IMG/VR virus record: IMGVR_UViG_3300042905_004368
Coordinates: 1-30,336 of that record
From: a virus
Length of the DNA stretch: 30,336 nucleotides
Strand: one strand, 5' to 3'
In this document: piece by piece, positions 20,372 through 27,088 of the stretch
Position numbering within the stretch: position 1 is the first letter of the stretch
Layout of the letters: each line of letters starts with the position of its first letter
Position numbers and translations under genes: made by a program
The notes under the pieces: generated by a model
Seen by the model: the letters and a program-made list of their open reading frames with translations, nothing else
Databases searched by the model: none
What the model was told of the DNA's origin: nothing

Positions 20372-20400
20372 TTGACTTTGCCGATATCATACTGTAGAAT
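20372..20400 (+). promoter_or_regulatory. DUF932 promoter with CCGATA
   Basis: TTGACT (20372-20377), a 17-base spacer with CCGATA (20381-20386), TAGAAT (20395-20400). Confidence 0.75.
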
Positions 20401-20443
20401 CAGAGCATCGGAACGAAGAACAAGTAACACGAAAGGGACGATA

Positions 20444-21394
20444 ATGGCTCATGCTGTTGAACAAATGATGTTTGTTGGTGAGACTCCTTGGCACGGACTC
20501 GGGAATCAACTGGACGAGGCTCCCACTGTTTCGGAGGCAATTACTGCCGCTGGTCTGGATTGGGAAGTGGGTCTGAAAGACCTGTTCACTCAAGAGGGGA
20601 CGCCTGTTCCAGCCCGTGCTACATATCGTAAAACCGATAATAGCATCTTGGGTGTTGTGGGACCGCGTTATACGCCGCTCCAGAATATTGATGCGTTTGA
20701 CTGGTTCCAGCCTTTTATTGATGCTGGTGAGTGTGCCTTGCATACTGCCGGTTCGCTCCATGAGGGGCAGAAGGTTTGGGTGCTGGCACAACTGAACCGC
20801 GACAATAGCGAGATTGTGCGTGGTGATGAGGTTTGCAAGTTTATTCTGCTGAGTAATAGCCACGACGGCACAACCGCTATTCGCGTGGGCTATACCCCCA
20901 TTCGGGTGGTTTGTGCTAACACGATGGCTATGGCCCACAGTAAGGGTAACGGTAGCAAGTTGATCCGTATTCGTCACACACGTTCCAGCAAGAACAATCT
21001 GGAAAATGTGCGAGATATCATGGATAATATCAATGCGGAGTTTGAGGCTACAGCGGAGCAGTTCCGTTTCCTTGCTAGTAAGAACTTCAATCAGGCCGAT
21101 ATTCGTCGGTATGTGAAAACCATGCTCGACATTGAAGGTACGCCTGATGACGATATCAAGACTCGCACCCGTAATATTATGGATGACATTCTTGCCCGTA
21201 TCGAAGGCCCGAAGCAATCCGCCACTGGTGTTCGTGGAACGTGGTGGGCTGCATACAATGGCTTCAACGAATACCTGAACTATGCGAAGGGTCGCACCGA
21301 AGATAATCGGCTCGACAGCCTCTGGTTCGGTTTGAACGCCAACGATAATATCAAGGCTCTCAACAAGGCGGTGGAGTTCGCCAACGCGATCTGA
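20444..21394 (+). CDS. DUF932 / TIGR03299-type phage-plasmid protein (316 aa)
   Basis: Recognisable family landmarks: ETPWHGLGNQLDEAPTVSEA near residue 13, YRKTDNSILGVVGPRYTPLQ, LHEGQKVWVLAQL, ILLSNSHDGTTAIRVGYTPI and VVCANTMAMA, and C-terminal GVRGTWWAAYNGFNEYLNY. DUF932 proteins are widespread in phages and plasmids; their biochemical role is unknown, though links to DNA replication or recombination have been suggested. The length fits the family. Start ATG at 20444 with AAAGGGA upstream; a TTG-led extension from 20372 would lie in the promoter. Shares the leader sequence GAAGAACAAGTAA with the 13358 RNA. Confidence 0.92.
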   Translation: MAHAVEQMMFVGETPWHGLGNQLDEAPTVSEAITAAGLDWEVGLKDLFTQEGTPVPARATYRKTDNSILGVVGPRYTPLQNIDAFDWFQPFIDAGECALHTAGSLHEGQKVWVLAQLNRDNSEIVRGDEVCKFILLSNSHDGTTAIRVGYTPIRVVCANTMAMAHSKGNGSKLIRIRHTRSSKNNLENVRDIMDNINAEFEATAEQFRFLASKNFNQADIRRYVKTMLDIEGTPDDDIKTRTRNIMDDILARIEGPKQSATGVRGTWWAAYNGFNEYLNYAKGRTEDNRLDSLWFGLNANDNIKALNKAVEFANAI

Positions 21395-21416
21395 CAGCAT
21401 GGCCGAAAGCCGGTAA

Positions 21417-21500
21417 TCGTAAGTTGTTGCTACGGCAGCACTTACGACCCGGCCGCGGCCGAGATTTCGTCCTAAGTTTAGTAGTACCAAGGGGTTACGG
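21417..21500. repeat. Double-hairpin module, copy 9 (no NotI site)
   Basis: Left: CGTAAGT/ACTTACG enclosing TTGC-TACG-GCAG, a UNCG-type tetraloop. Linker GGCCGCGGCC at 21451-21460 followed by GA, so GCGGCCGC is lost. The right arm is weak (TAA/TTA with G-U pairs). Ends 33 bases before the next -35. Confidence 0.8.
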
Positions 21501-21532
21501 CAAATCTTATCAAAGAATCTCAAAAACCTTGA

Positions 21533-21561
21533 TTGCAACTCTGGTGGTTAGACGATAGAAT
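21533..21561 (+). promoter_or_regulatory. Promoter after module 9
   Basis: TTGCAA (21533-21538), a 17-base spacer, TAGAAT (21556-21561). ACGATA overlaps the -10 start (21552-21557), a shifted box. A right-arm-like sequence, CGTAAGTGGTTG...GGGTTTAG (21564-21592), follows at the transcript start. Confidence 0.6.
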
Positions 21562-21652
21562 AGACGTAAGTGGTTGCTGTGTAAGGGTTTAGGATAAGAA
21601 TGAGATTGATATTATTGTCAGTCCATTTATTTCCCCACCCTTATCTGTATTA

Positions 21653-21692
21653 CCTAATCCTTCGGATTTGCTGACGTTGCTGATAGTCAGCC
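21653..21692 (+). repeat. CCTAAYCC/GTAGTCAGCG element, copy c
   Basis: AATCC-TTC-GGATT stem and GCTGATAGTCAGC, a short hairpin in itself. It lies in the leader, 36 bases before the next gene. Confidence 0.7.
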
Positions 21693-21728
21693 AAAAGTAA
21701 TAGTCTATTAAGCAGAGAGGAGTTTAAT

Positions 21729-21893
21729 ATGAGTATGACTAATAGTGAAGCATTAATTTATGTGGCCGATAAAATTGGAATTCAAGCCCAGTACTATGTG
21801 GATACCCATAAGGATACTTATCTGGAGAGTATGAAGGCTTATATTAGAACTGCTAATATTTATCTTGACCGAATTGAGAGGGGTGAGAAATGA
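21729..21893 (+). CDS. Hypothetical helical protein (54 aa)
   Basis: MSMTNSEALIYVADKIGIQA and two further helices with YYVDTHKDTYLESM. AGAGGAG ribosome site. The stop forms ATGA with the next start. Confidence 0.6.
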   Translation: MSMTNSEALIYVADKIGIQAQYYVDTHKDTYLESMKAYIRTANIYLDRIERGEK

Positions 21894-22045
21894 AGGTTAT
21901 TACTATTAGTATGGATTTGGTTATTGATGATGATATTAAGGATAGTCATATTCCAGAATATTTAAATGATAAACTTTATACTGATCCTGAATTCTTTGGA
22001 GACTTTGGTTCCGAAAACATTGTATCAATCAAGGAGTTTGAATAA
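21890..22045 (+). CDS. Hypothetical 51-aa protein, related to its neighbour
   Basis: MKVITISMDLVIDDDIKDSH; a strand, an acidic stretch, then a strand ending IVSIKEFE. The layout matches the next gene (VTLKITYNSEHGSD...VELYSVKDF), so the two may be paralogues. The start overlaps the previous stop and GAGGGG is upstream. Confidence 0.6.
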   Translation: MKVITISMDLVIDDDIKDSHIPEYLNDKLYTDPEFFGDFGSENIVSIKEFE

Positions 22046-22224
22046 TGCTAAAAACATCCTATGTGACACTTAAGATTACTTATAATAGTGAACATGGATC
22101 TGATCCTAAAGAATACTGGGATACTCTTGTTGATACAGAATTGAGTCAATATTTGGGTCTGGATTATAATGAGAGTGTTGAATTGTATTCAGTAAAGGAT
22201 TTTCCTCCAAGGTCAGAATTCTAA
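22045..22224 (+). CDS. Hypothetical 59-aa protein
   Basis: MLKTSYVTLKITYNSEHGSD through VELYSVKDFPPRSEF. Start in a TAATG overlap with AAGGAG upstream. Possibly a paralogue of the preceding gene. Function unknown. Confidence 0.6.
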   Translation: MLKTSYVTLKITYNSEHGSDPKEYWDTLVDTELSQYLGLDYNESVELYSVKDFPPRSEF

Positions 22225-22674
22225 TCAAGTGTGAGTGTGTTATATTGTATCCCATCATGGAAAGTTGTCAAGTTCACTCAGTAGAAATTTATACAGAATA
22301 GGTATAAGTATTATAGTATATATTACTGCCCGACCTGCATAATAATTAATCACCAACAACCGATCTGTCAAACAGTGAAATTTTTAATTGTGTTATCTGG
22401 TAACGGGTTGTGATTGTAAGTTGTTTAGTATCAAGGGTTTGCGTCAGAGAACCGATTGTGTTACAATGTGATGAGAGTGTGGTGTGTCTCAGGACTTTTT
22501 AGGATTTTACAATTACAGAATTATTTTGTTATATTGCGTGGGCTTCTATTATTGGCGGAATAATTATTGGACTTAGACGTAGTAAGTAAAAAATGATAAT
22601 ATTTTTATTGTTGTTTTTTATATTATTTTATGACGATTTGTATAATTAAGTTTACTTAACCAACGGAGATTATT
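22225..22674 (+). other. 450-base gap: solo module arm, promoter, long leader
   Basis: Holds a solo right-arm-like sequence GTAAGTTGTTT...GGGTTTGC (about 22416-22442), a promoter TTGCGT (22439-22444)/17 bases/TACAAT (22462-22467) with CCGATT (22452-22457), then about 200 bases of leader before the 71-aa gene. The leader contains two possible tiny membrane-peptide frames (ending near 22589 and 22650), but neither has both a normal start codon and a ribosome site. Confidence 0.5.
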
Positions 22675-22890
22675 ATGAAGAACATTTTTATTGCATTGAT
22701 TATTGTTTGTGGAATTTGTCAAATGTCTTTTGGTGGAGAGTGCCTTAATGGTGTTTGTAATCTGCCACGAAAGACTGTCACACTAACAAAGACTGTTGTT
22801 AGAGAAACAGTCAGGCTTCCTCGTCGTGTTGTTACTGGTTGCACAAATAGTTGTCGTTGCAATAGTCGCACAGTAACAAGGACTCGTTGA
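22675..22890 (+). CDS. Small secreted Cys/Arg-rich protein (71 aa)
   Basis: MKNIFIALIIVCGICQMSFG looks like a signal peptide with possible cleavage around residue 20-22. The mature part has repeated KTVTLTKTVVRETVRLPRRV and a Cys-rich end (GCTNSCRCNS). CGGAG ribosome site eight bases upstream; an intrinsic terminator follows. The mature protein is strongly basic; a periplasmic or secreted role is likely but unknown. Confidence 0.65.
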   Translation: MKNIFIALIIVCGICQMSFGGECLNGVCNLPRKTVTLTKTVVRETVRLPRRVVTGCTNSCRCNSRTVTRTR

Positions 22891-22947
22891 ATAATATGAT
22901 TGACAAAGGAAGGGTCATTAAGACTTGTCTAATGTAGGTCATAAAGA

Positions 22948-22980
22948 TAAGCCCCCTTGAGAAATCTTGGGGGTTTATTT
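22948..22980 (+). terminator. Intrinsic terminator after the secreted protein gene
   Basis: CCCCC (22952-22956) pairs with GGGGG (22969-22973), extended by flanking TAA/TTA, then a TTTATTTTT tract. Confidence 0.8.
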
Positions 22981-22982
22981 TT

Positions 22983-23068
22983 GGAAAGATGGCAGAGTGG
23001 TCTAATGCACCGGTTTACTAAACCGGCGACCAATTATAGGTCCGGGGGTTCGAATCCCTCTCTTTCCG
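22983..23068 (+). tRNA. tRNA-Ser (anticodon ACT, class II)
   Basis: Acceptor GGAAAGA/TCTTTCC, anticodon stem CCGGT/ACCGG around TTACTAA, giving anticodon ACT (reads AGT). Long variable arm GACC-AATTATA-GGTC, typical of serine tRNAs. An A at position 34 is unusual; bacterial tRNAs for AGY normally carry GCT. Otherwise canonical. Confidence 0.88.
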
Positions 23069-23076
23069 TTGTCTTA

Positions 23077-23115
23077 TCTAATCCTCCCTTTTTGTGGGCT
23101 TGGTGATAGTCAGCG
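23077..23115 (+). repeat. CCTAAYCC/GTAGTCAGCG element, copy d
   Basis: CTAATCC, a CCC/GGG stem, GGTGATAGTCAGCG. Follows tRNA-Ser by nine bases and is tandem with copy e. Confidence 0.6.
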
Positions 23116-23127
23116 TGTTTGTCTCAT

Positions 23128-23166
23128 CCAATGTTGCCCGATTGGTTTTCTTGGTTGTAGTCAGTG
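23128..23166 (+). repeat. CCTAAYCC/GTAGTCAGCG element, copy e
   Basis: CCAAT-GTTGCCCG-ATTGG stem, then GGTTGTAGTCAGTG. The stem sequence differs from the other copies but pairing is kept. Ends eight bases before the next ATG. Confidence 0.6.
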
Positions 23167-23173
23167 AGATATT

Positions 23174-23365
23174 ATGATCTATTACAATTTAAATAAAAAT
23201 ATACCAGGAGATAAAATACTACAAGATATTCAAAAACTTTTAACTAAATTTCCCCAAGATGAAATTAAGAATATGACTCTTACTATAAGTCTGCAAAAAA
23301 TTGTGGACTATGCTGGTGACAGTCCATTACCTAAGATAAATTATGAGAGCAATAGTCTCACCTAA
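23174..23365 (+). CDS. Hypothetical 63-aa protein
   Basis: MIYYNLNKNIPGDKILQDIQ, helix-rich, then a strand MTLTISLQK. No clear Shine-Dalgarno except GTGAG at the end of repeat element e. Its stop TAA is the TAA in CCTAATCC of element f. Confidence 0.55.
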   Translation: MIYYNLNKNIPGDKILQDIQKLLTKFPQDEIKNMTLTISLQKIVDYAGDSPLPKINYESNSLT

Positions 23366-23399
23366 TCCTATCTATTTGGCGAGGGTGGCGTAGTCAGCG
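23361..23399 (+). repeat. CCTAAYCC/GTAGTCAGCG element, copy f
   Basis: CC(T)AAT pairs with ATT(T)GG, then GTGGCGTAGTCAGCG. Starts at the previous stop codon and ends nine bases before the next ATG. Confidence 0.65.
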
Positions 23400-23407
23400 A
23401 GATTACT

Positions 23408-23587
23408 ATGTTTATTATTGTTATAGGATCAATAGTATTTGTGGGATTATTTTGCATAATGAAAGAGATAGTATATCCATACAAACCAGTTGTAGAAATT
23501 ATTAGAAAAAATAGACCACATAATTATGATTGGGTATCTGGGAGTGATCATGGTGGTGTGATATTAGATGAGGAAAAAGATGGCTAA
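23408..23587 (+). CDS. Small membrane-anchored protein (59 aa)
   Basis: MFIIVIGSIVFVGLFCIMKE is one membrane helix, followed by a polar tail (RKNRPHNYDWVSGSDHGG). The 3' end overlaps the next gene by eight bases. Confidence 0.55.
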   Translation: MFIIVIGSIVFVGLFCIMKEIVYPYKPVVEIIRKNRPHNYDWVSGSDHGGVILDEEKDG

Positions 23588-23723
23588 AAAGAAAATAAAA
23601 TCAAGAAGCAAAAAGAAACCTTGCAACTATAATAGCAACGATAAAAAAAAGAAAAATAGAAGTTGTGGACTTTGTAAGACAGTTATGGATTATTTTTTCC
23701 CACAAGATAAAAAACCCAAATGA
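23580..23723 (+). CDS. Small Lys-rich protein with CxxC (47 aa)
   Basis: Very basic (MAKKKIKSRSKKK), with a single C, then CGLC and YFFPQDKK. It may bind nucleic acid. AGGAAAAAG overlaps the upstream coding sequence as a ribosome site; the stop forms ATGA with the next start. Confidence 0.5.
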   Translation: MAKKKIKSRSKKKPCNYNSNDKKKKNRSCGLCKTVMDYFFPQDKKPK

Positions 23724-23794
23724 TAACATCACTAGTAATATTAACATTAGTCATCCTAGTAGTCATGAGGATCAATAAAAATTATGGCAGATGA
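23720..23794 (+). CDS. Tiny membrane peptide (24 aa)
   Basis: MITSLVILTLVILVVMRINK: a single membrane helix with a basic end. Embedded in an overlapping chain of genes, which supports its being real. Confidence 0.4.
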   Translation: MITSLVILTLVILVVMRINKNYGR

Positions 23795-23918
23795 TAATTT
23801 AGGCTATCTTAAAGATTATGGCCCACGTATACTCTCTGTCTGTATAATTCTATATTCTTTATTTTTACTGTATTTGACTGATATTATAGAAAATGAGGAC
23901 GATTATGAAAACTTCTGA
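23784..23918 (+). CDS. Small membrane protein (44 aa)
   Basis: Polar N-terminus MADDNLGYLKDYGPR, membrane segment ILSVCIILYSLFLLYLTDII, acidic tail. Overlaps both neighbours in other frames. Confidence 0.5.
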   Translation: MADDNLGYLKDYGPRILSVCIILYSLFLLYLTDIIENEDDYENF

Positions 23919-24084
23919 ATTTCACGAGCCTTTTATCAAAGCACTGATTCTTGTTGCTATTGTAACAGTATTTACCATGATTTCCAGTAGATATGTTGTT
24001 AAATATTATTTAGAATCCCACCTAAATACCTATCAATTCACCTCTGAACAATCTCAGTTCTCAACCGATATGGGCAAAGAATAG
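23905..24084 (+). CDS. Small membrane protein (59 aa)
   Basis: MKTSEFHEPFIKALILVAIV and on: membrane segment ~12-30, then a soluble polar tail. ATG at 23905 with GAGG six bases upstream is preferred over the ATG 12 bases earlier. Third consecutive membrane protein of this string. Confidence 0.55.
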   Translation: MKTSEFHEPFIKALILVAIVTVFTMISSRYVVKYYLESHLNTYQFTSEQSQFSTDMGKE

Positions 24085-24191
24085 GGTTTGATAGTCTAGT
24101 TATCATTAAAATCGCCATATTTTTACTTATTGTTTATGCCGGTGATGAAATTGGATTAAAGGCCACTATGGGAAATGGCCGATAAACCCAG

Positions 24192-24220
24192 TTGACAACA
24201 GTTGGTTACTCTGGTATACT
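24192..24220 (+). promoter_or_regulatory. Promoter with CCGATA upstream of the -35
   Basis: TTGACA (24192-24197), a 17-base spacer, TATACT (24215-24220). Here CCGATA (24179-24184) lies eight bases before the -35, unlike both usual positions. Confidence 0.7.
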
Positions 24221-24265
24221 GGTTACTGGTAGTAATGGTATTTTTCTTAATAGGTAAAGGTAAAA

Positions 24266-24442
24266 ATGTATAGGAATGTATTGTTGACCGATAAAGAAAT
24301 CGCCCTCTTGAAAAGGGTTGTTGGTGATACTTTACATGAAAAAATCATTCCAGAAGCAAGAAATTTGACCGTTATTTTGAATCGTTTGCGACAAATCGAT
24401 CCCCTAAAAACTAATAATCAATTCTTCAATTATGGTAAATGA
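24266..24442 (+). CDS. Hypothetical 58-aa protein
   Basis: MYRNVLLTDKEIALLKRVVG; helical, 'LT.KEI.LLKRVVG..L' resembles small phage proteins of unknown role. AGGTAAAGG upstream. Confidence 0.6.
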   Translation: MYRNVLLTDKEIALLKRVVGDTLHEKIIPEARNLTVILNRLRQIDPLKTNNQFFNYGK

Positions 24443-24500
24443 AACACTAATCCCACAGAAATGAAAAGAATCAATATAAGAAAGGGCAAGTAACCCACAA

Positions 24501-24674
24501 ATGAACATTGATCTTAACAAACATGATGTTGGCCTAATTCTTGATGCTCTGGAAAGTTATCAGTTAGATATTGAGCATGAAAATAAGAATGGTAATGCTT
24601 ATGTGTGGACTGAGGAAGAAGTGGGGAATTTGGTCAATTATTTGAGTGATACTTTGGAGGAAAATAATGACTGA
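24501..24674 (+). CDS. Hypothetical 57-aa protein
   Basis: MNIDLNKHDVGLILDALESY, then TEEEVGNLVNYLSDTL. Small helical phage-type protein. The 3' end overlaps the next start by eight bases. Confidence 0.6.
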   Translation: MNIDLNKHDVGLILDALESYQLDIEHENKNGNAYVWTEEEVGNLVNYLSDTLEENND

Positions 24675-24921
24675 TAAAGCAGTTCAATATTATCTTGATA
24701 AGGATAAATTGATTGATATTAGGGTGGATCATTGGGATAATGGTAAGATGTATGTTTCGATTTATAATGACCGAAATGACTCTTGTGTGGCCTATACTTG
24801 TAGCAGGGAAGAACTGAAGGGATTAGCCGATTTTCTTTATAAGAATATTGATAATATCATTCCTAAAGCCCCTCAGTCAAGAAAGGCTGAAACAAGGTTA
24901 TCACATAAAAAGGCTAAGTAA
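24667..24921 (+). CDS. Hypothetical 84-aa protein, REELKGLADF family
   Basis: Strands LIDIRVDHWDNGKMYVSIYN, then SREELKGLADFLYKNI and a basic tail. The SREELKGLADF segment is repeated in the gene at 25191, so the two are paralogues. GGAGG six bases upstream fixes the start at 24667. Confidence 0.65.
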   Translation: MTDKAVQYYLDKDKLIDIRVDHWDNGKMYVSIYNDRNDSCVAYTCSREELKGLADFLYKNIDNIIPKAPQSRKAETRLSHKKAK

Positions 24922-25010
24922 TGATTGCTCTAGTATTTTTATTTATTGGCATTTATATGGTTAGTGTTAGAGTTAGTGATTATATGAATGATTATGGCGA
25001 TTTATTCTAA
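24921..25010 (+). CDS. Tiny membrane peptide (29 aa)
   Basis: MIALVFLFIGIYMVSVRVSD; one membrane helix then an acidic end. TAATG overlap with the upstream gene. Confidence 0.45.
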   Translation: MIALVFLFIGIYMVSVRVSDYMNDYGDLF

Positions 25011-25018
25011 GGCGACTG

Positions 25019-25047
25019 TTGACAAAATCCGATAAGTGTTGTATACT
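25019..25047 (+). promoter_or_regulatory. Promoter with CCGATA in the spacer
   Basis: TTGACA (25019-25024), a 17-base spacer with CCGATA (25029-25034), TATACT (25042-25047). Confidence 0.8.
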
Positions 25048-25068
25048 AGCACCAACACAGGAGAAAAC

Positions 25069-25194
25069 ATGATTTACCTTTATCTTAATGAAACTCAAAG
25101 ATTGGCCGAAATCGTTAGTGAACTTGTTAAGTTGAATATGAGTGTTGTGGCAGAACTTCGTGGAAATAAATGGTGCATTGAGGTTACAAAATGA
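25069..25194 (+). CDS. Hypothetical 41-aa protein
   Basis: MIYLYLNETQRLAEIVSELV; strand-helix-strand. GGAG ribosome site; ATGA overlap with the next gene. Confidence 0.55.
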   Translation: MIYLYLNETQRLAEIVSELVKLNMSVVAELRGNKWCIEVTK

Positions 25195-25376
25195 ACGATC
25201 TAATTCAGAAGGACTTTTATAAGGTTGATGTTTTCAGATTTGATCTGGAAAAGAATCAAGATTCTGTTGATCTTGAGATTTGTAATGCTATTTCTTGGGA
25301 CGTTATGAGGTTTAAAATGTCCAGAGAAGAACTCAAGGGTTTGGCCGATTTTATTAACAGTTTTTTAAAGAATTAA
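25191..25376 (+). CDS. Hypothetical 61-aa protein, REELKGLADF family
   Basis: FRFDLEKNQDSVDLEICNAI then MSREELKGLADFINSFL. Paralogue of the 24667 protein with a shorter N-terminus and no basic tail. Confidence 0.65.
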   Translation: MNDLIQKDFYKVDVFRFDLEKNQDSVDLEICNAISWDVMRFKMSREELKGLADFINSFLKN

Positions 25377-25406
25377 TTTGGTGTATATTATGGTGTGAGG
25401 ACACTT

Positions 25407-26111
25407 ATGTATACAAATAAATATCTAGAAGCAATTAAGAACTATGTATCCGCTAAGGATATGAGTTATTGTAATTGTGGCAAACCAAATCAAGTGGGTG
25501 GCTTTAGTTGTCGCCAACATTGTAATAATAGTTCTGGAACTAGCAAAGAACTTTCTAAAGACACATTTGATAATCCCGGTGAGGCTATGAAAAGAGCCAA
25601 AGAAATGGGGTTAGAAAATATACATAGCGTTAAAACTAAGGATGGTAAAAATGTTTTCATGCCGGGTAAAAATCATGAAGAATATTTATCTAAACTAAAT
25701 ACTAAAGCAGTTCAATACGGAAAGCCCGGCCCAAATGATCCAAGAAAAACTCCTGCTCCTAAAAAGGATCAGAAAAAAGGATCAAAGAAAAATAAACCAG
25801 ATAGTGCCAAAGATGATAAAGGAAATATAAGTTTTGATGCTAGTTTAACCAAAAGATTACAAGCATTAGTTACTGAACATAATAAAAAAGATAAGGGTAG
25901 TAAGGCTACTCTTGGTATGTTAAAGGCTGTATATAGAAGGGGAGCAGGAGCATTTAGCACTAGTCATGCTCCTAAAATGAGTAGAGATGGATGGGCAATA
26001 GCAAGAGTTAACGCATTTTTATATTTGCTAAGAAATGGTAGGCCATCTAATCCCAACTACAAACAGGATAACGATTTATTACCCAAGGGTCATCCACGAA
26101 GCACCAAATAA
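25407..26111 (+). CDS. DUF5824-like protein (234 aa)
   Basis: The N-terminus has a Cys/His cluster (YCNCGKPN...FSCRQHCNN), then a Lys/Pro-rich linker (residues ~110-145). The C-terminal domain has LTKRLQALVTEHNKK, MLKAVYRRGAGAFSTSHAPK, WAIARVNAFLYLLRNGRP and DNDLLPKGHP. The VYRRG.GAF...WA.ARVN.FL...DNDLLP.GHP series matches what I know as DUF5824, a phage-associated domain of unknown function. ATG at 25407 with GAGG upstream; a GTG at 25395 is also open. Confidence 0.7.
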   Translation: MYTNKYLEAIKNYVSAKDMSYCNCGKPNQVGGFSCRQHCNNSSGTSKELSKDTFDNPGEAMKRAKEMGLENIHSVKTKDGKNVFMPGKNHEEYLSKLNTKAVQYGKPGPNDPRKTPAPKKDQKKGSKKNKPDSAKDDKGNISFDASLTKRLQALVTEHNKKDKGSKATLGMLKAVYRRGAGAFSTSHAPKMSRDGWAIARVNAFLYLLRNGRPSNPNYKQDNDLLPKGHPRSTK

Positions 26112-26125
26112 TCTTAAAGGTGCTG

Positions 26126-26153
26126 TTGACAACTGCCGATAGTATGGTATACT
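26126..26153 (+). promoter_or_regulatory. Promoter with CCGATA in the spacer
   Basis: TTGACA (26126-26131), a 16-base spacer with CCGATA (26136-26141), TATACT (26148-26153). Heads the eleven-gene string 26183-28815. Confidence 0.8.
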
Positions 26154-26182
26154 GGCATAGTCACTATTGGAGAAAATAAATT

Positions 26183-26665
26183 ATGGGAATGGGTAGTTTT
26201 GCTGTTGGTAGTTTTGTGATTGAATATAAGGATTTGAAGAAAATCTGTCCAGATGAAATTAAGGCTATTGAGAAGGCTAAGTATTTCAAGAATGTTGGTT
26301 GGGGAAATATTGGTCGCTGGTTGGCATGGGATGATCCTGACCAGATTAATGATGCTTTGTTTGATGCTGTGCTTGATGATAAGTCTAAGCCTGTTATTAG
26401 ACTTGGACTGATGGCAGAAGAAATTGTTGAGGATATTTTCCAAGACTATGAAAAACTTGTGATCGCTCTTAAAAACTCATTTAACAAAAATACTGGTCTT
26501 ACTCTTTATTTTGATAGTTATGACGAAGAAGGTGGCGATAGGTATGATAATCCCGGCGATAAGGAAGGTTGCGTTTTCTGTGTGGAAGGTATGGTGCAAC
26601 TAACTCCTGCTGGAGAAAAGTTTAAGGATATTATCTCTGAAAGAAAGTGGACACAATATGGGTGA
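26183..26665 (+). CDS. Hypothetical 160-aa protein
   Basis: MGMGSFAVGSFVIEYKDLKK; mixed helices and strands with an acidic middle (DSYDEEGGDRYDNPGDKEG) and VEGMVQLTPAGEKF. No domain recognised. GGAG ribosome site. The last eight bases overlap the next gene. Confidence 0.65.
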   Translation: MGMGSFAVGSFVIEYKDLKKICPDEIKAIEKAKYFKNVGWGNIGRWLAWDDPDQINDALFDAVLDDKSKPVIRLGLMAEEIVEDIFQDYEKLVIALKNSFNKNTGLTLYFDSYDEEGGDRYDNPGDKEGCVFCVEGMVQLTPAGEKFKDIISERKWTQYG

Positions 26666-26873
26666 TTATTATTGGTTTGATGGTGTTAAGAAAATCATTG
26701 ATAGTGTGACTAAAGGATATTGTGACACTAAATTGCCGCTTGTTGATCCTTATCTGGTTCCAGAGACTAGAATCAATAATATGTATCCGTATACTTTTGA
26801 ACAAACTGTTCGTGTTACTCATTATAACAAACCCAAAAGGCGTGATCCTGCTAGAAGGTGGAATAATGTCTAA
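26658..26873 (+). CDS. Hypothetical 71-aa protein
   Basis: MGDYYWFDGVKKIIDSVTKG, then Pro/Tyr-rich and a basic tail KPKRRDPARRW. AGAAAG upstream within the previous gene. Overlaps the next gene by eight bases. Confidence 0.6.
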   Translation: MGDYYWFDGVKKIIDSVTKGYCDTKLPLVDPYLVPETRINNMYPYTFEQTVRVTHYNKPKRRDPARRWNNV

Positions 26874-27087
26874 TCTTACATGGATCGATCCTCCATCTGG
26901 CTGGAAGTTTGGTTTTCCTAAACTTTATGACCGTGATAAATATCCAGATGTTAATGCGTGGCTAGTTGACAATGGCTATCCACAGGTTATGATTGATAAA
27001 TTCCCCAACGGTTTGATTTGTGGTCACAATGTTCCAACCGACGAGGAAGTGGTTGAATATTACAAACAAGTTTATTATAAGTATTAA
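26866..27087 (+). CDS. Conserved phage hypothetical (73 aa), WIDPPSGW type
   Basis: MSNLTWIDPPSGWKFGFPKL then YD...DVNAWLVDNGYP. The 'WIDPPSGW..GFPK.YD' opening is familiar from many phage small proteins without known function. AGGTGG ribosome site fixes the ATG at 26866. Confidence 0.7.
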   Translation: MSNLTWIDPPSGWKFGFPKLYDRDKYPDVNAWLVDNGYPQVMIDKFPNGLICGHNVPTDEEVVEYYKQVYYKY

Positions 27088-27088
27088 T

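Noticed and set aside
20372-20443. Upstream extension of DUF932
   Set aside because: It begins inside the -35; the ATG at 20444 has a proper ribosome site and matches the family's usual start.
10381-21500. CRISPR array
   Set aside because: The repeats are about 80 bases, imperfect, about 0.5-2 kb apart and separated by genes; no spacers or cas genes.
20387-21538. 383-codon open frame on the minus strand
   Set aside because: It is antisense to the clear DUF932 gene and lacks a ribosome site and domain; a shadow of codon bias.
22527-22589. Membrane-peptide frame (AWASIIGGIIIGLRRSK)
   Set aside because: No ATG, GTG or TTG start; only an ATT with AGGA in front. Possible but not supportable.
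24093-24185. Membrane-peptide frame (IKIAIFLLIVYAGDEIG)
   Set aside because: No canonical start codon and the end lies in the CCGATA promoter region.
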